A stretch of DNA of 29,493 bases from IMCC26077 sp964490435 (GTDB lineage: Bacteria > Actinomycetota > Actinomycetes > Nanopelagicales > Nanopelagicaceae). The stretch covers positions 1 through 29,493 of the forward strand of contig CAZBCF010000016.1 of the NCBI GenBank assembly GCA_964490435.1. Reading direction: 5' to 3'. The notes beneath the pieces are model-generated. The model saw only the letters and a list, made by a program, of their open reading frames with translations. It searched no databases and was not told where the DNA came from. Shown one piece after another: positions 8,438 to 15,525 of the stretch. The position numbers and the translations under genes are program-made. Position 1 is the stretch's first letter, and every line of letters starts with the position of its first letter.

Positions 8438-8454
8438 GTTCCGCCATGCGGAAC
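8438..8454. promoter_or_regulatory. Predicted IclR-family operator (perfect 17-bp inverted repeat)
   Basis: GTTCCGC-CAT-GCGGAAC has perfect 7-base arms around three bases. IclR-family dimers commonly bind short palindromes of this shape (TTCCGC-n3-GCGGAA-like) next to their own gene. It sits in the spacer between the divergent SDR (start 8391) and the IclR gene (start 8495 or 8507). Binding by the neighbouring regulator is inferred. Confidence 0.6.
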
Positions 8455-8494
8455 GATTTGTACTTTTTTACCCAATTGCGGGGTTTGATTTGTA

Positions 8495-9265
8495 ATGCTT
8501 GGCATCGTGAGCGCAACTGAGCGAGATCGAATCCAAGTACTCCAAAAGACTATGGATATCTTGAGGCTGCTCGCTGAAGGCCCTAGTTCAGTCCGGGAGA
8601 TTTCTGATCGTACCGGAGTCACCAAACCGGCTGTCTATCGAATTTTGCACACGCTCGAAGAGCAGAATTTTGTGGAGCGAGATGAACTAAGGCGCGAATA
8701 CATTCTAGGAAATTTTCTCACTGAGCTATCCCGTCGACATGATCAAGCCATCAATCTGCCACGCATCATCAAACCTTATATGGAAGCGCTCCAAAAGAAA
8801 TTTAATGAGACTGTGAATTTAGGTGTCATAGAGGGAGACAAGATTAAATACCTTTATTCAATCGAGAGCAGTCAGCGATTGCGATATGGAAATTCGCTCC
8901 AAGAGCGAGATAACGTTCATTCAACCGCACTCGGTAAAGCGCTACTCAGCGCCTACAAAGAAAATGAACTACCGAAGATACTTCGTAACCTACACCTTGA
9001 AACCCAGACAGATAAGACCATCACCTCGGAGCGAGAACTTCTCTCAGCGCTGAACCGAGCAAGAAAGATCGGATTTGCTATCGATGATCAGGAGAATGAA
9101 CTTGGTGCGCGATGCGTTGCCGTTGCTATCTCCGATCGCAATGGGAACCCGGTGTGCGCAATCAGCGTTACCGGTCCAGCCTCCCGAATGACCACCGAGC
9201 GAATCCGAATTATTGGTGACAATTTGAAGGCTATCTCAAAACAACTAAGCAGCAAGATTGAATGA
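8495..9265 (+). CDS. IclR-family transcriptional regulator
   Basis: A 256-residue DNA-binding protein with an N-terminal winged helix-turn-helix (about 16-75: SSVREISDRTGVTKPAVYR forms the HTH) and a C-terminal GAF-like effector domain (YSIESSQRLRYG, HSTALGKALLSA, GARCVAVAI, AISVTGP). Such regulators control catabolic genes in response to small acids or aromatics. It is divergent from the SDR gene, with a 17-bp palindrome 41 bases before its start. The start is uncertain: ATG at 8495 or GTG at 8507, neither with a good ribosome site. It ends two bases from the convergent HAD gene. Confidence 0.92.
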   Translation: MLGIVSATERDRIQVLQKTMDILRLLAEGPSSVREISDRTGVTKPAVYRILHTLEEQNFVERDELRREYILGNFLTELSRRHDQAINLPRIIKPYMEALQKKFNETVNLGVIEGDKIKYLYSIESSQRLRYGNSLQERDNVHSTALGKALLSAYKENELPKILRNLHLETQTDKTITSERELLSALNRARKIGFAIDDQENELGARCVAVAISDRNGNPVCAISVTGPASRMTTERIRIIGDNLKAISKQLSSKIE

Positions 9266-9267
9266 GA

Positions 9268-10089
9268 TCACTCAGGTAATTTCAACAGATCCTCTAGTAC
9301 CTGCGCTACCCCATCGTCATTACATTCCGGAGCGATTCCGGTTGCAATAGCATGCGTTGCGGGATGCCCCGTCTTCATCGCGTAGGATCTTCCTGACCAA
9401 ACGAGCATCGACAGGTCGTTTGGATTATCGCCGAATGTGACGGCGTCCTCCGCCGAAATATTCAATTCAGCCGCGACTTTGGCCAGCGTGCTTCCTTTAC
9501 TCACCCCATGTGCAGAGATCTCCAATAATGATTCGTGTGGATTCGAATGAGTCACAGTGAGGAATTCCCCGACGCTAGCATCAGCCAGAGCAAGCATCTC
9601 ATCGGCTGATAGCGCATCGCTTCGACTACGTACTAAGAATTTAATCGCTGGTTGACTTAAATGTTCCTCAATAAGTGAAACACCACGATCATCCTGACCC
9701 TTGTCCCATCGTGGGTTATATGTTCGCTCGCGATGGAAACCATCAAAATTCTCGACCGCAAATGTGGCACCTGGGATGACCTCGCGGAGCAATTGCGCCC
9801 CATGTGCCAAAGCACTTGGTTCAATCAACCACGATTGCATAATCGTCTCTGCCCGAAAGTCATAGAGCAGGGCACCATTACCACAGATTCCTGTTCCGAA
9901 ATCGAAGTTTTCTCTTACCTCGCGCATCCACCGTGGTGGACGACCAGTCACGAAATAAATCGCAATTCCTAATTCATGAGCAGCAGTGAAAGCTTCAATG
10001 GTCCGTTTAGAAATCGGTCGATCGAAAGGAATGATTGTGCCATCAAGATCTGTGCCGATGAGTTTAGGTCGCTTCAAGCCGGGAATCAC
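9268..10089 (-). CDS. HAD-superfamily phosphatase (Cof type, HAD-IIB)
   Basis: A 273-residue hydrolase with the nucleophile motif GTDLDGTI (Asp14, Asp16), motif II FVTGRPP, a cap domain in the middle, HGVSKGSTL (motif III Lys) and FGDNPNDLSML (motif IV Asp pair). The Cof family dephosphorylates sugar phosphates and related small molecules; the substrate cannot be told. The GTG start overlaps the serS stop by four bases (GTGA). The order pheA-serS-HAD is also known in other actinobacteria, where this phosphatase commonly follows serS, but a functional link is unproven. Confidence 0.92.
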   Translation of the reverse strand: MIPGLKRPKLIGTDLDGTIIPFDRPISKRTIEAFTAAHELGIAIYFVTGRPPRWMREVRENFDFGTGICGNGALLYDFRAETIMQSWLIEPSALAHGAQLLREVIPGATFAVENFDGFHRERTYNPRWDKGQDDRGVSLIEEHLSQPAIKFLVRSRSDALSADEMLALADASVGEFLTVTHSNPHESLLEISAHGVSKGSTLAKVAAELNISAEDAVTFGDNPNDLSMLVWSGRSYAMKTGHPATHAIATGIAPECNDDGVAQVLEDLLKLPE

Positions 10090-11345
10090 ACCGGTTCAAA
10101 TCGTGATTTACCTAAGAATGGCACGAGCGCTTTGGGAATAATCACTGAACCATCCGCTTGCTGATGATTCTCAAGGATCGCGACGATGATTCGTGGGATT
10201 GCACATAAGGTCCCATTGAGCGTTGCTACAGGACGAGTTCCGGAGCCATCTTTGTATCGGATATTTAACCTTCGGCTCTGAAATTCGGTGCAATTTGAAG
10301 TACTTGTCACTTCACGATACGCATTTTGAGTAGGAATCCAAGCCTCGCAATCGAATTTTCGTACCGCGCTAGCGCCTAAATCTCCCGTTGCAACATCGAT
10401 TACTCGATATGGGATTTCTAGCGCATCAAGAAACTCCTTCTCCCATTGAAGTAGTCGTTCGTGCTCTGCCGATGCATCTTCTGGAGCACAGAACGAGAAC
10501 ATCTCGACTTTATCGAATTGGTGAACGCGAATTATTCCTCGGGTGTCTTTGCCGTATGTTCCCGCCTCGCGCCTGAAACAAGAAGAGAAGCCTGCGTATC
10601 GAAGCGGAAAACTCGAACCATCAAGGATTTCATCCATGTGATAAGCAGCGAGTGGCACTTCACTCGTTCCCACTAGATAGAAATCATCTTCCTCAAGATG
10701 AAAGACATTCTCCGCAGCTTGGCCCAGAAACCCAGTGCCTTCCATAGCATGTGGTTTCACTAGGACAGGCGGTACGACTGGAATGAAGCCTGCAGCAACG
10801 GCTTTTGAGATTGCCAAATTGATAAGCGCGAATTCCAGTAGCGCTCCATTGCCGGTCAGATAAAAGAAGCGTGAGCCAGAGACTTTTGCACCACGCTCTG
10901 TATCTATAGCGCCAAGGATCTTGCCCAACTCGACATGGTCTTTTGGTGCGAAAGAAAAGGTGGGTGGTTGACCAATCTCTTCAAGAACAACAAAATCTGC
11001 TTCGCCTCCGATTGGCGCGTGCGGATCGGCAATATTTGCTAATTCCCCTAACACAGTATCGGCATGGGCTTCGGCATCAGCTCGTTTGGCATCAGCATCC
11101 TTAACCGCTGCGGCAAGATCTTTTGCTTTGGCGAGCAAGGCGTTCTTTTCGTCACTTTTGGCGCCACCAATACTCTTTGAAAGTGCATTCTGTTCTGCCC
11201 GCACTCGTTCGAACTCAACGATTGCGTTTCGTCGTTGCTGATCGGCTGCTATTGCACGATCGACAAGTTCGACGCTCGCACCTCTAGCCGATTGAGACTG
11301 GCGCACCAGGTCAGGCTGATCACGAAGTATCTTGAGGTCGATCAT
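10086..11345 (-). CDS. serS: Seryl-tRNA synthetase
   Basis: A 419-residue class II synthetase charging tRNA-Ser. The N-terminal part (about 25-105) is the long antiparallel coiled coil that holds the tRNA variable arm. The catalytic core shows motif 2 (FSSCFRREAGTYGKDTRG), the serine/ATP site (VTSTSNCTEFQSRR) and motif 3 (LNGTLCAIPRIIVAILEN). Length is standard. ATG follows the pheA stop directly, with GGTGAG upstream, so it is translated from the pheA-serS-HAD transcript. A tRNA-Ser gene lies 2.5 kb away on the same strand. Confidence 0.97.
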   Translation of the reverse strand: MIDLKILRDQPDLVRQSQSARGASVELVDRAIAADQQRRNAIVEFERVRAEQNALSKSIGGAKSDEKNALLAKAKDLAAAVKDADAKRADAEAHADTVLGELANIADPHAPIGGEADFVVLEEIGQPPTFSFAPKDHVELGKILGAIDTERGAKVSGSRFFYLTGNGALLEFALINLAISKAVAAGFIPVVPPVLVKPHAMEGTGFLGQAAENVFHLEEDDFYLVGTSEVPLAAYHMDEILDGSSFPLRYAGFSSCFRREAGTYGKDTRGIIRVHQFDKVEMFSFCAPEDASAEHERLLQWEKEFLDALEIPYRVIDVATGDLGASAVRKFDCEAWIPTQNAYREVTSTSNCTEFQSRRLNIRYKDGSGTRPVATLNGTLCAIPRIIVAILENHQQADGSVIIPKALVPFLGKSRFEPV

Positions 11346-12266
11346 CTAAGCCCGCTCACCTTTTCGTACTGCTTGCAACCACGTCTCAGCAGATTTGAAC
11401 GCAGAATCAGTCATTCCTTTGGTGGAAGTTGGCGCGATTTTGTCGGCTCGAGGATAGGAGCCGAGAAATCTCACCTCTGCACAGATTCGATGGAGCGCTT
11501 TTAGGGTATCGCCAACGCGCTCCTCAAAGATATGACCTTCGGCATCGACGATAAAGTGATATTGACCAAGTTCACTTCCGGTGGGTCGTGATTGAATAAA
11601 GGTGAGGTTCACGCCACGAACTGCGAACTCCGTCAATATCTCCAGGAGCGCTCCTGAATGATCGGCAGCAATGAAGATTGCTAAGGATGTTCGATCGTGG
11701 CCGGTTAGAGATGGAATCGCACCAAGTTTTGAAACTAGGACAAAGCGTGTGACCGCACCCTCGCGATCTCCGATATTTCGCTCTAACACTTCAAGCCCAT
11801 AATGTTTCGCTGCTACCTCAGCAGCTATCGCACCATCGGCATCACCCTTCGCAACGCTCTCTGCCCCCGCTGCTGTCGAATTAGTCATAACGATTTCAGC
11901 GTGCGGAAGATTTTTTGCGATGTATTCGCGACATTGTGCTTCAGCGTGCGGATGTGTAGCAACGCGCTTGATATCTCGCAATAAAGTTCTTGGCTTTACC
12001 ATGAGTGCAAATGAAACCTGCAAAACCTGCTCCCCGATGATCATCAGCGGTTCACCCACCGCCAATTCATCAAGTGTGCGGGCAACGACTCCTTCCACCG
12101 AATTCTCGATGGGTACTAAAGCAAAGTCGCTTGTTCCGGTACGGACAGATTCGAGCGCGGCTGTCACGTTCGCTGCAGGCTCGGCGCTATCGCCACTCTT
12201 TAATAGCGGGGCAAGCGCCGCCTCAGAAAAAGTGCCGGCTGGACCGAGATAGGTATAGCGGGACAT
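11346..12266 (-). CDS. pheA: Prephenate dehydratase
   Basis: A 306-residue enzyme converting prephenate to phenylpyruvate for phenylalanine synthesis. The N-terminal PDT domain begins YLGPAGTFSEAA and contains VPIENSVEG and the catalytic GAVTRFVLV (TRF) motif. The C-terminal ACT domain (about 195-270; TSLAIFIAADHSGALLEIL, then FIQSRPTG) senses phenylalanine; the usual ESRP reads QSRP here. It lacks a chorismate mutase domain, as in other actinobacteria. No Shine-Dalgarno is present; TAGAGT lies six bases before the ATG, suggesting a leaderless mRNA. It is divergent from pstP across 62 bases. Confidence 0.95.
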   Translation of the reverse strand: MSRYTYLGPAGTFSEAALAPLLKSGDSAEPAANVTAALESVRTGTSDFALVPIENSVEGVVARTLDELAVGEPLMIIGEQVLQVSFALMVKPRTLLRDIKRVATHPHAEAQCREYIAKNLPHAEIVMTNSTAAGAESVAKGDADGAIAAEVAAKHYGLEVLERNIGDREGAVTRFVLVSKLGAIPSLTGHDRTSLAIFIAADHSGALLEILTEFAVRGVNLTFIQSRPTGSELGQYHFIVDAEGHIFEERVGDTLKALHRICAEVRFLGSYPRADKIAPTSTKGMTDSAFKSAETWLQAVRKGERA

Positions 12267-12272
12267 ATGAAA

Positions 12273-12278
12273 ACTCTA
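12273..12278 (-). promoter_or_regulatory. Probable -10 element of a leaderless pheA-serS promoter
   Basis: The minus strand reads TAGAGT, then TTTCAT, then the pheA ATG at 12266. The six-base spacing puts the transcription start at the start codon. No -35 match stands out. Confidence 0.4.
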
Positions 12279-12316
12279 CGCGATTTGGAGTGTCGGAGGG
12301 GGCTAGAGACCCCGAG

Positions 12317-12322
12317 TAACAT
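12317..12322 (+). promoter_or_regulatory. Probable -10 element of a leaderless pstP promoter
   Basis: The plus strand reads TAACAT, then GGCTGT, then the pstP ATG at 12329, with no ribosome site. It mirrors the pheA promoter on the opposite strand; the two -10 elements are 38 bases apart. Confidence 0.45.
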
Positions 12323-12328
12323 GGCTGT

Positions 12329-13105
12329 ATGAGCCAATATTTTCTGAGCGTTGCGCTCTCAGATGTCGGCTTACATCGAACCGAGAATGAAGATTCGGGT
12401 TGGGCCGGCTCTAAAGTGCTCGCCGTCGCTGATGGTTTAGGTGGGCATGCCGCTGGAGAAATCGCGTCTTCGTTAGCGATTAAGAGAATTGCTCAGCTTG
12501 AAAAGATCGCTTTGACTCAACGCAATGCCGAAACAACGCTCGTTGACACTTTTTATGAGATAAATAATTCACTTGCTTCCGCAATGAAAAGTAAAACCGA
12601 ATTACGAGGAATGGGAACGACACTCACGACAGTTCTCATCGGTAAGGACAGTTTTTTTCTCGCTCACCTAGGGGACTCGCGCGCATATTTGGTCAGCGAT
12701 GGGAAAATGTCCCAGCTGACTAAAGATCACACAGTTGTACAAGAACTACTCGACCAAGGGCGGATCTCTGCTGATGAAGTCGACAGCCATCCGCAACGTT
12801 CATTCGTAACAAAAGCACTTATGGGCTCTGCCCAACACGAACGTCCAGATTTTGTCGAATTGACTTTGAGCGAGGGAGACCTCCTGCTCCTGTGTTCAGA
12901 TGGATTAGCGAGTATCGTCGATGAGAAGAAGCTTGTGAAAGTGATCCAGACCCATGGAGTCAGTGGAACGACGCTTAGTGAACTCAAAGCCCTGGCATTT
13001 AAAAAAGGTGCGCCCGATAATCTCACCATTATTGTTGCGACCATTAGCTCTAACAAAAAACCTCATCCCGGTTTTATTGGCGCAGCACAAGGCGGTGTCG
13101 CATGA
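12329..13105 (+). CDS. pstP: PP2C-family Ser/Thr protein phosphatase (PstP)
   Basis: A 258-residue metal-dependent phosphatase that reverses phosphorylation by PknB-type kinases. Family motifs in order are GLHRTENED, VADGLGGHAAGE (metal Asp35), GMGTTLTTV, LAHLGDSRAYLV, LTKDHTVVQELLDQG, LLLCSDGL and GAPDNLTIIV (metal Asp). Unlike mycobacterial PstP it has only the catalytic domain, with no transmembrane helix and extracellular tail, so it should be cytosolic. It overlaps the kinase gene by four bases (ATGA). In most actinobacteria rodA and pbpA lie between pstP and the kinases; both are missing here. Confidence 0.95.
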   Translation: MSQYFLSVALSDVGLHRTENEDSGWAGSKVLAVADGLGGHAAGEIASSLAIKRIAQLEKIALTQRNAETTLVDTFYEINNSLASAMKSKTELRGMGTTLTTVLIGKDSFFLAHLGDSRAYLVSDGKMSQLTKDHTVVQELLDQGRISADEVDSHPQRSFVTKALMGSAQHERPDFVELTLSEGDLLLLCSDGLASIVDEKKLVKVIQTHGVSGTTLSELKALAFKKGAPDNLTIIVATISSNKKPHPGFIGAAQGGVA

Positions 13106-14529
13106 CCAGAATCCTTGCGAACCGCTATGAAGTCGGGGAACTCATTGGCGCCGGTGGGATGGCCGATGTATTCGAAGGTCGCGACACTCGATTATCCCGG
13201 CCAGTTGCAATCAAGATTCTCCGTAGCGACCTTGCGCGTGATCCTGCATTTTTAGCTCGTTTCCGGCGTGAAGCGCAGGCGGCGGCTGGTCTCAATCATC
13301 CAGCAATTGTCTCCGTGTATGACACTGGTGAAGAAAGCACGGATAACGGTGTTCTTCCTTACATCGTCATGGAACAAGTAAATGGCAAAACCATCCGCGA
13401 AGTGATTCGCAGCGGCGAGCGCTTACCTTTCGGACGCGCTATCTCAGTGATCCGTGGCATTCTTGAGGCGCTCGAATACTCACATCGCAATGGAATTGTT
13501 CATCGAGATATCAAACCAGCAAACGTGATGCTCACTGCCGGTGGCGATGTGAAAGTCATGGACTTTGGAATCGCTCGTGCGCTCGATGATGCCAGCGCAA
13601 CTGTTACTCACGCNNNNNNNNNNNNNNNNNNNNNNNNNNNNNNNNNNNNNNNNNNNNNNNNNNNNNNNNNNNNNNNNNNNNNNNNNNNNNNNNNNNNNNN
13701 NNNNNNNNNNNNNCTTGCTCGATACCAGAGCGCGAGCGAGATGCTTGAAGACATCAATCGGCTCGATCGTGGTGAAGAAGTCAAGAAGAAGATTCGAAAT
13801 CCCAAGCGAAGGAAGCTGATTATTGGCGCGCTTGTCGCCGCCATTGTCCTGATTTCATCGGGAGGTTATCTCATTTCACAGATTCCTCAATCGGTTTCGC
13901 TTGTCGCCCTACCTGATGTATCAGGTCTGACCGAAACGCAGGCACGCGCAGCCCTAACTGGATTTACAATTGCGGTCGAACGTGCGCCTGACCCCAGAAT
14001 CCCTGCCGACCGAGTTGCATCTCAAACTCCAGCCGCCGGAACCAAAATCGCTCCCGGAAGTGAGGTGCAGATCATCCTCTCTGATGGTCCTGGGAAGACA
14101 TCAATTCCCACAACGCTTATCGGAAAGACATTAGATGAGGCAAAACCAATCCTCGATAGCGCCGGCCTAGTACTTGCCAAAACAAATGCTGTTGAATCGA
14201 GCGAAGCACCAGGAACAATCGTTGGCGTGGTGCCTGAGCCTGGCTCGACAGTAGCCGCAGGAAGCGGTGTCGTCTTGAACATCGCTAGTGGAAAAGTTTT
14301 TGTCCCTGACGTGCTGGGTATATCAAAAATCGAAGCAACGACAATCTTGATTCAGGCTGGTTTTATTCCAAACGTTATTGAAACACAGGATGCTGAACAA
14401 CCCAGCGGAGTCGTACTCGCACAAGCACCAGCCGCCGATGAGAGTGCGAAGATTGGATCATCAGTGACTATCACCGTCAACACATATAAAGGTGAAGTTG
14501 CCCCATCACCAAGCCCAGCGACAAGTTAA
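13102..14529 (+). CDS. pknB: PknB-like transmembrane Ser/Thr kinase with PASTA domains (interrupted by an assembly gap)
   Basis: The N-terminal kinase domain shows GAGGMADVFEG (glycine loop), VAIKIL (Lys38), HRDIKPANV (catalytic Asp136) and DFGIAR (Asp154). The sequence then breaks at 100 Ns and resumes at LARYQSASEML, the last kinase helix. A membrane helix follows at about 238-258, then three extracellular PASTA repeats (about 266-333, 334-401, 402-466), which bind peptidoglycan fragments in this family. The activation loop and substrate lobe are missing: by comparison with PknB, about 85 residues, so the real gap is probably near 250 bases. The frame matches on both sides of the Ns. It regulates cell-wall growth and division together with PstP. 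No pknA is present. Confidence 0.9.
   Translation: MTRILANRYEVGELIGAGGMADVFEGRDTRLSRPVAIKILRSDLARDPAFLARFRREAQAAAGLNHPAIVSVYDTGEESTDNGVLPYIVMEQVNGKTIREVIRSGERLPFGRAISVIRGILEALEYSHRNGIVHRDIKPANVMLTAGGDVKVMDFGIARALDDASATVTHXXXXXXXXXXXXXXXXXXXXXXXXXXXXXXXXXXLARYQSASEMLEDINRLDRGEEVKKKIRNPKRRKLIIGALVAAIVLISSGGYLISQIPQSVSLVALPDVSGLTETQARAALTGFTIAVERAPDPRIPADRVASQTPAAGTKIAPGSEVQIILSDGPGKTSIPTTLIGKTLDEAKPILDSAGLVLAKTNAVESSEAPGTIVGVVPEPGSTVAAGSGVVLNIASGKVFVPDVLGISKIEATTILIQAGFIPNVIETQDAEQPSGVVLAQAPAADESAKIGSSVTITVNTYKGEVAPSPSPATS
13614..13713. other. Assembly gap (100 Ns)
   Basis: A run of exactly 100 N characters inside the kinase catalytic domain, a standard placeholder for a gap of unknown length. 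Conserved kinase residues missing on either side imply that the true length differs from 100. Confidence 0.99.
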
Positions 14530-14531
14530 GT

Positions 14532-15167
14532 TTAACGACCAATGACCGGCGCTAATCCCTCAGATTTCTTCAGCGCTTCCTGATCTCCGCAGATAACCAA
14601 CCAATTTGCAAGCAGTTGGTGTCCGCCCTCTGTCAATACTGATTCGGGATGAAATTGCACACCGTGAATTGGCAACGACTTATGGCATACCGCCATCACG
14701 ATTCCGCTCTCTGTCCACCCTGTGATTGCTAAATCAGAATTGTCTGACGCAATCGAATCACGCTCGATTGCAAGCGAGTGATATCTCGTTGCGGTAAAAC
14801 CATCGCGTAGGCCATGTAGAACACTTGTGTTGTTGTGATGTACTTGAGAGGTCTTTCCATGAAGTAATTCAGGAGCTCGCGACACAACACCACCGAATGC
14901 AACACCGATTGCCTGGTGACCTAGACAAACACCGAGAAGTGGAATGCGTTCGCGCGCGCAGAACTTCACCAATTCAATACTTATCCCAGCTTCTTCAGGT
15001 ATGCCAGGTCCTGGAGAGATCAGTACCCCATCAAAGTTACGAGCATCCTCTAGCGATACCTCGTCGTTGCGTCGCACAGTGCACTGCGCACCTAGTTGCG
15101 CCAGATATTGGACGAGGTTAAAGACGAATGAGTCGTAGTTATCGACTACGAGGATTTTGGTCGCCAT
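14532..15167 (-). CDS. trpG: Anthranilate/aminodeoxychorismate synthase glutamine amidotransferase subunit
   Basis: A 211-residue class I glutamine amidotransferase that supplies ammonia to a TrpE- or PabB-type partner for tryptophan or folate synthesis. The catalytic triad is visible: LLGVCLGHQ (Cys81) and GVQFHPES (His173, Glu175). It begins ILVVDNYDSFVFNLVQYL. The ATG at 15167 follows AGGATAGG; the open frame extends 12 codons further upstream but without support. This gene beside pknB is the usual origin-proximal trpG/pabA of actinobacteria. No synthase partner lies in the window, so TrpG versus PabA cannot be settled. It converges on the kinase gene with two bases between stops. Confidence 0.93.
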   Translation of the reverse strand: MATKILVVDNYDSFVFNLVQYLAQLGAQCTVRRNDEVSLEDARNFDGVLISPGPGIPEEAGISIELVKFCARERIPLLGVCLGHQAIGVAFGGVVSRAPELLHGKTSQVHHNNTSVLHGLRDGFTATRYHSLAIERDSIASDNSDLAITGWTESGIVMAVCHKSLPIHGVQFHPESVLTEGGHQLLANWLVICGDQEALKKSEGLAPVIGR

Positions 15168-15190
15168 GTGCCTATCCTGCCCGAGTGGGG

Positions 15191-15196
15191 TACGCT
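15191..15196 (+). promoter_or_regulatory. Possible -10 element of a leaderless crgA promoter
   Basis: TACGCT stands seven bases before the crgA ATG at 15204, and no ribosome site is present. The trpG and crgA starts are only 36 bases apart on opposite strands. Confidence 0.35.
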
Positions 15197-15203
15197 TGCT
15201 CAC

Positions 15204-15461
15204 ATGCCAAAGTCTCGGATTCGTAAAAGAGAGAAGCAGTACGTTCCAGATAAGGTCGCGAGCGCTCCGGCCGCGCCAAAGGAGAGCCCGAAGTGGCTCC
15301 CACCCGCGATGCTTGCCGGATTTCTTATCGGCCTCGCCTGGATCGTCACCTATTACATCTCGCAGACGCGCTACCCCATCCCCAACATTGGGGCCTGGAA
15401 TATGGGCATCGGCTTCGGTCTGGTGGGCATCGGCTTTGCCCTCGCGACCCGCTGGCGTTAA
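15204..15461 (+). CDS. crgA: Cell division protein CrgA
   Basis: An 85-residue actinobacterial division protein (septal membrane, interacting with FtsZ/FtsQ/PBPs in the family). It begins MPKSRIRKREKQY, the typical basic start, followed by two membrane helices (about 37-55 and 65-82) and ends TRWR, like the family's C-terminal RW(H/R). The ATG at 15204 is chosen by family match; the frame is open 12 codons further. The position between trpG and ppiA is the conserved actinobacterial one. Confidence 0.93.
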   Translation: MPKSRIRKREKQYVPDKVASAPAAPKESPKWLPPAMLAGFLIGLAWIVTYYISQTRYPIPNIGAWNMGIGFGLVGIGFALATRWR

Positions 15462-15465
15462 CCTC

Positions 15466-15485
15466 TAATTACACTCATGTAATTA
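15466..15485. repeat. 20-bp AT-rich perfect inverted repeat after crgA
   Basis: TAATTACA-CTCA-TGTAATTA has perfect eight-base arms and a four-base loop. It starts five bases after the crgA stop codon and shares three bases with the first DnaA box. It could be a weak hairpin ending transcripts from crgA or ppiA, or part of a protein-binding region; no T-run follows. Confidence 0.6.
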
Positions 15486-15514
15486 TCCACTCTGTGGGTA
15501 ATACCTGTGGATAA
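15483..15514. promoter_or_regulatory. Cluster of three DnaA boxes between crgA and ppiA
   Basis: Within 32 bases are TTATCCACT (15483-15491, one mismatch), TGTGGGTAA (15493-15501, reverse, one mismatch) and TGTGGATAA (15506-15514, reverse, perfect complement of TTATCCACA). The outer boxes form a perfect eight-base inverted pair. The density is as high as at the origin itself, and the site lies in a convergent spacer 9 kb from it. DnaA binding is inferred. Confidence 0.6.
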
Positions 15515-15525
15515 CTTCTTGAGAC

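Noticed and set aside
8392..8625. N-terminal extension of the SDR (up to 78 extra residues)
   Set aside because: The added residues do not resemble SDR sequence and would cover the operator-like palindrome and the start of the IclR gene; GTG at 8391 gives the normal family length.
13608..13844. Minus-strand open frame across the N gap
   Set aside because: Open only because unknown bases are read as X; antisense to the kinase.
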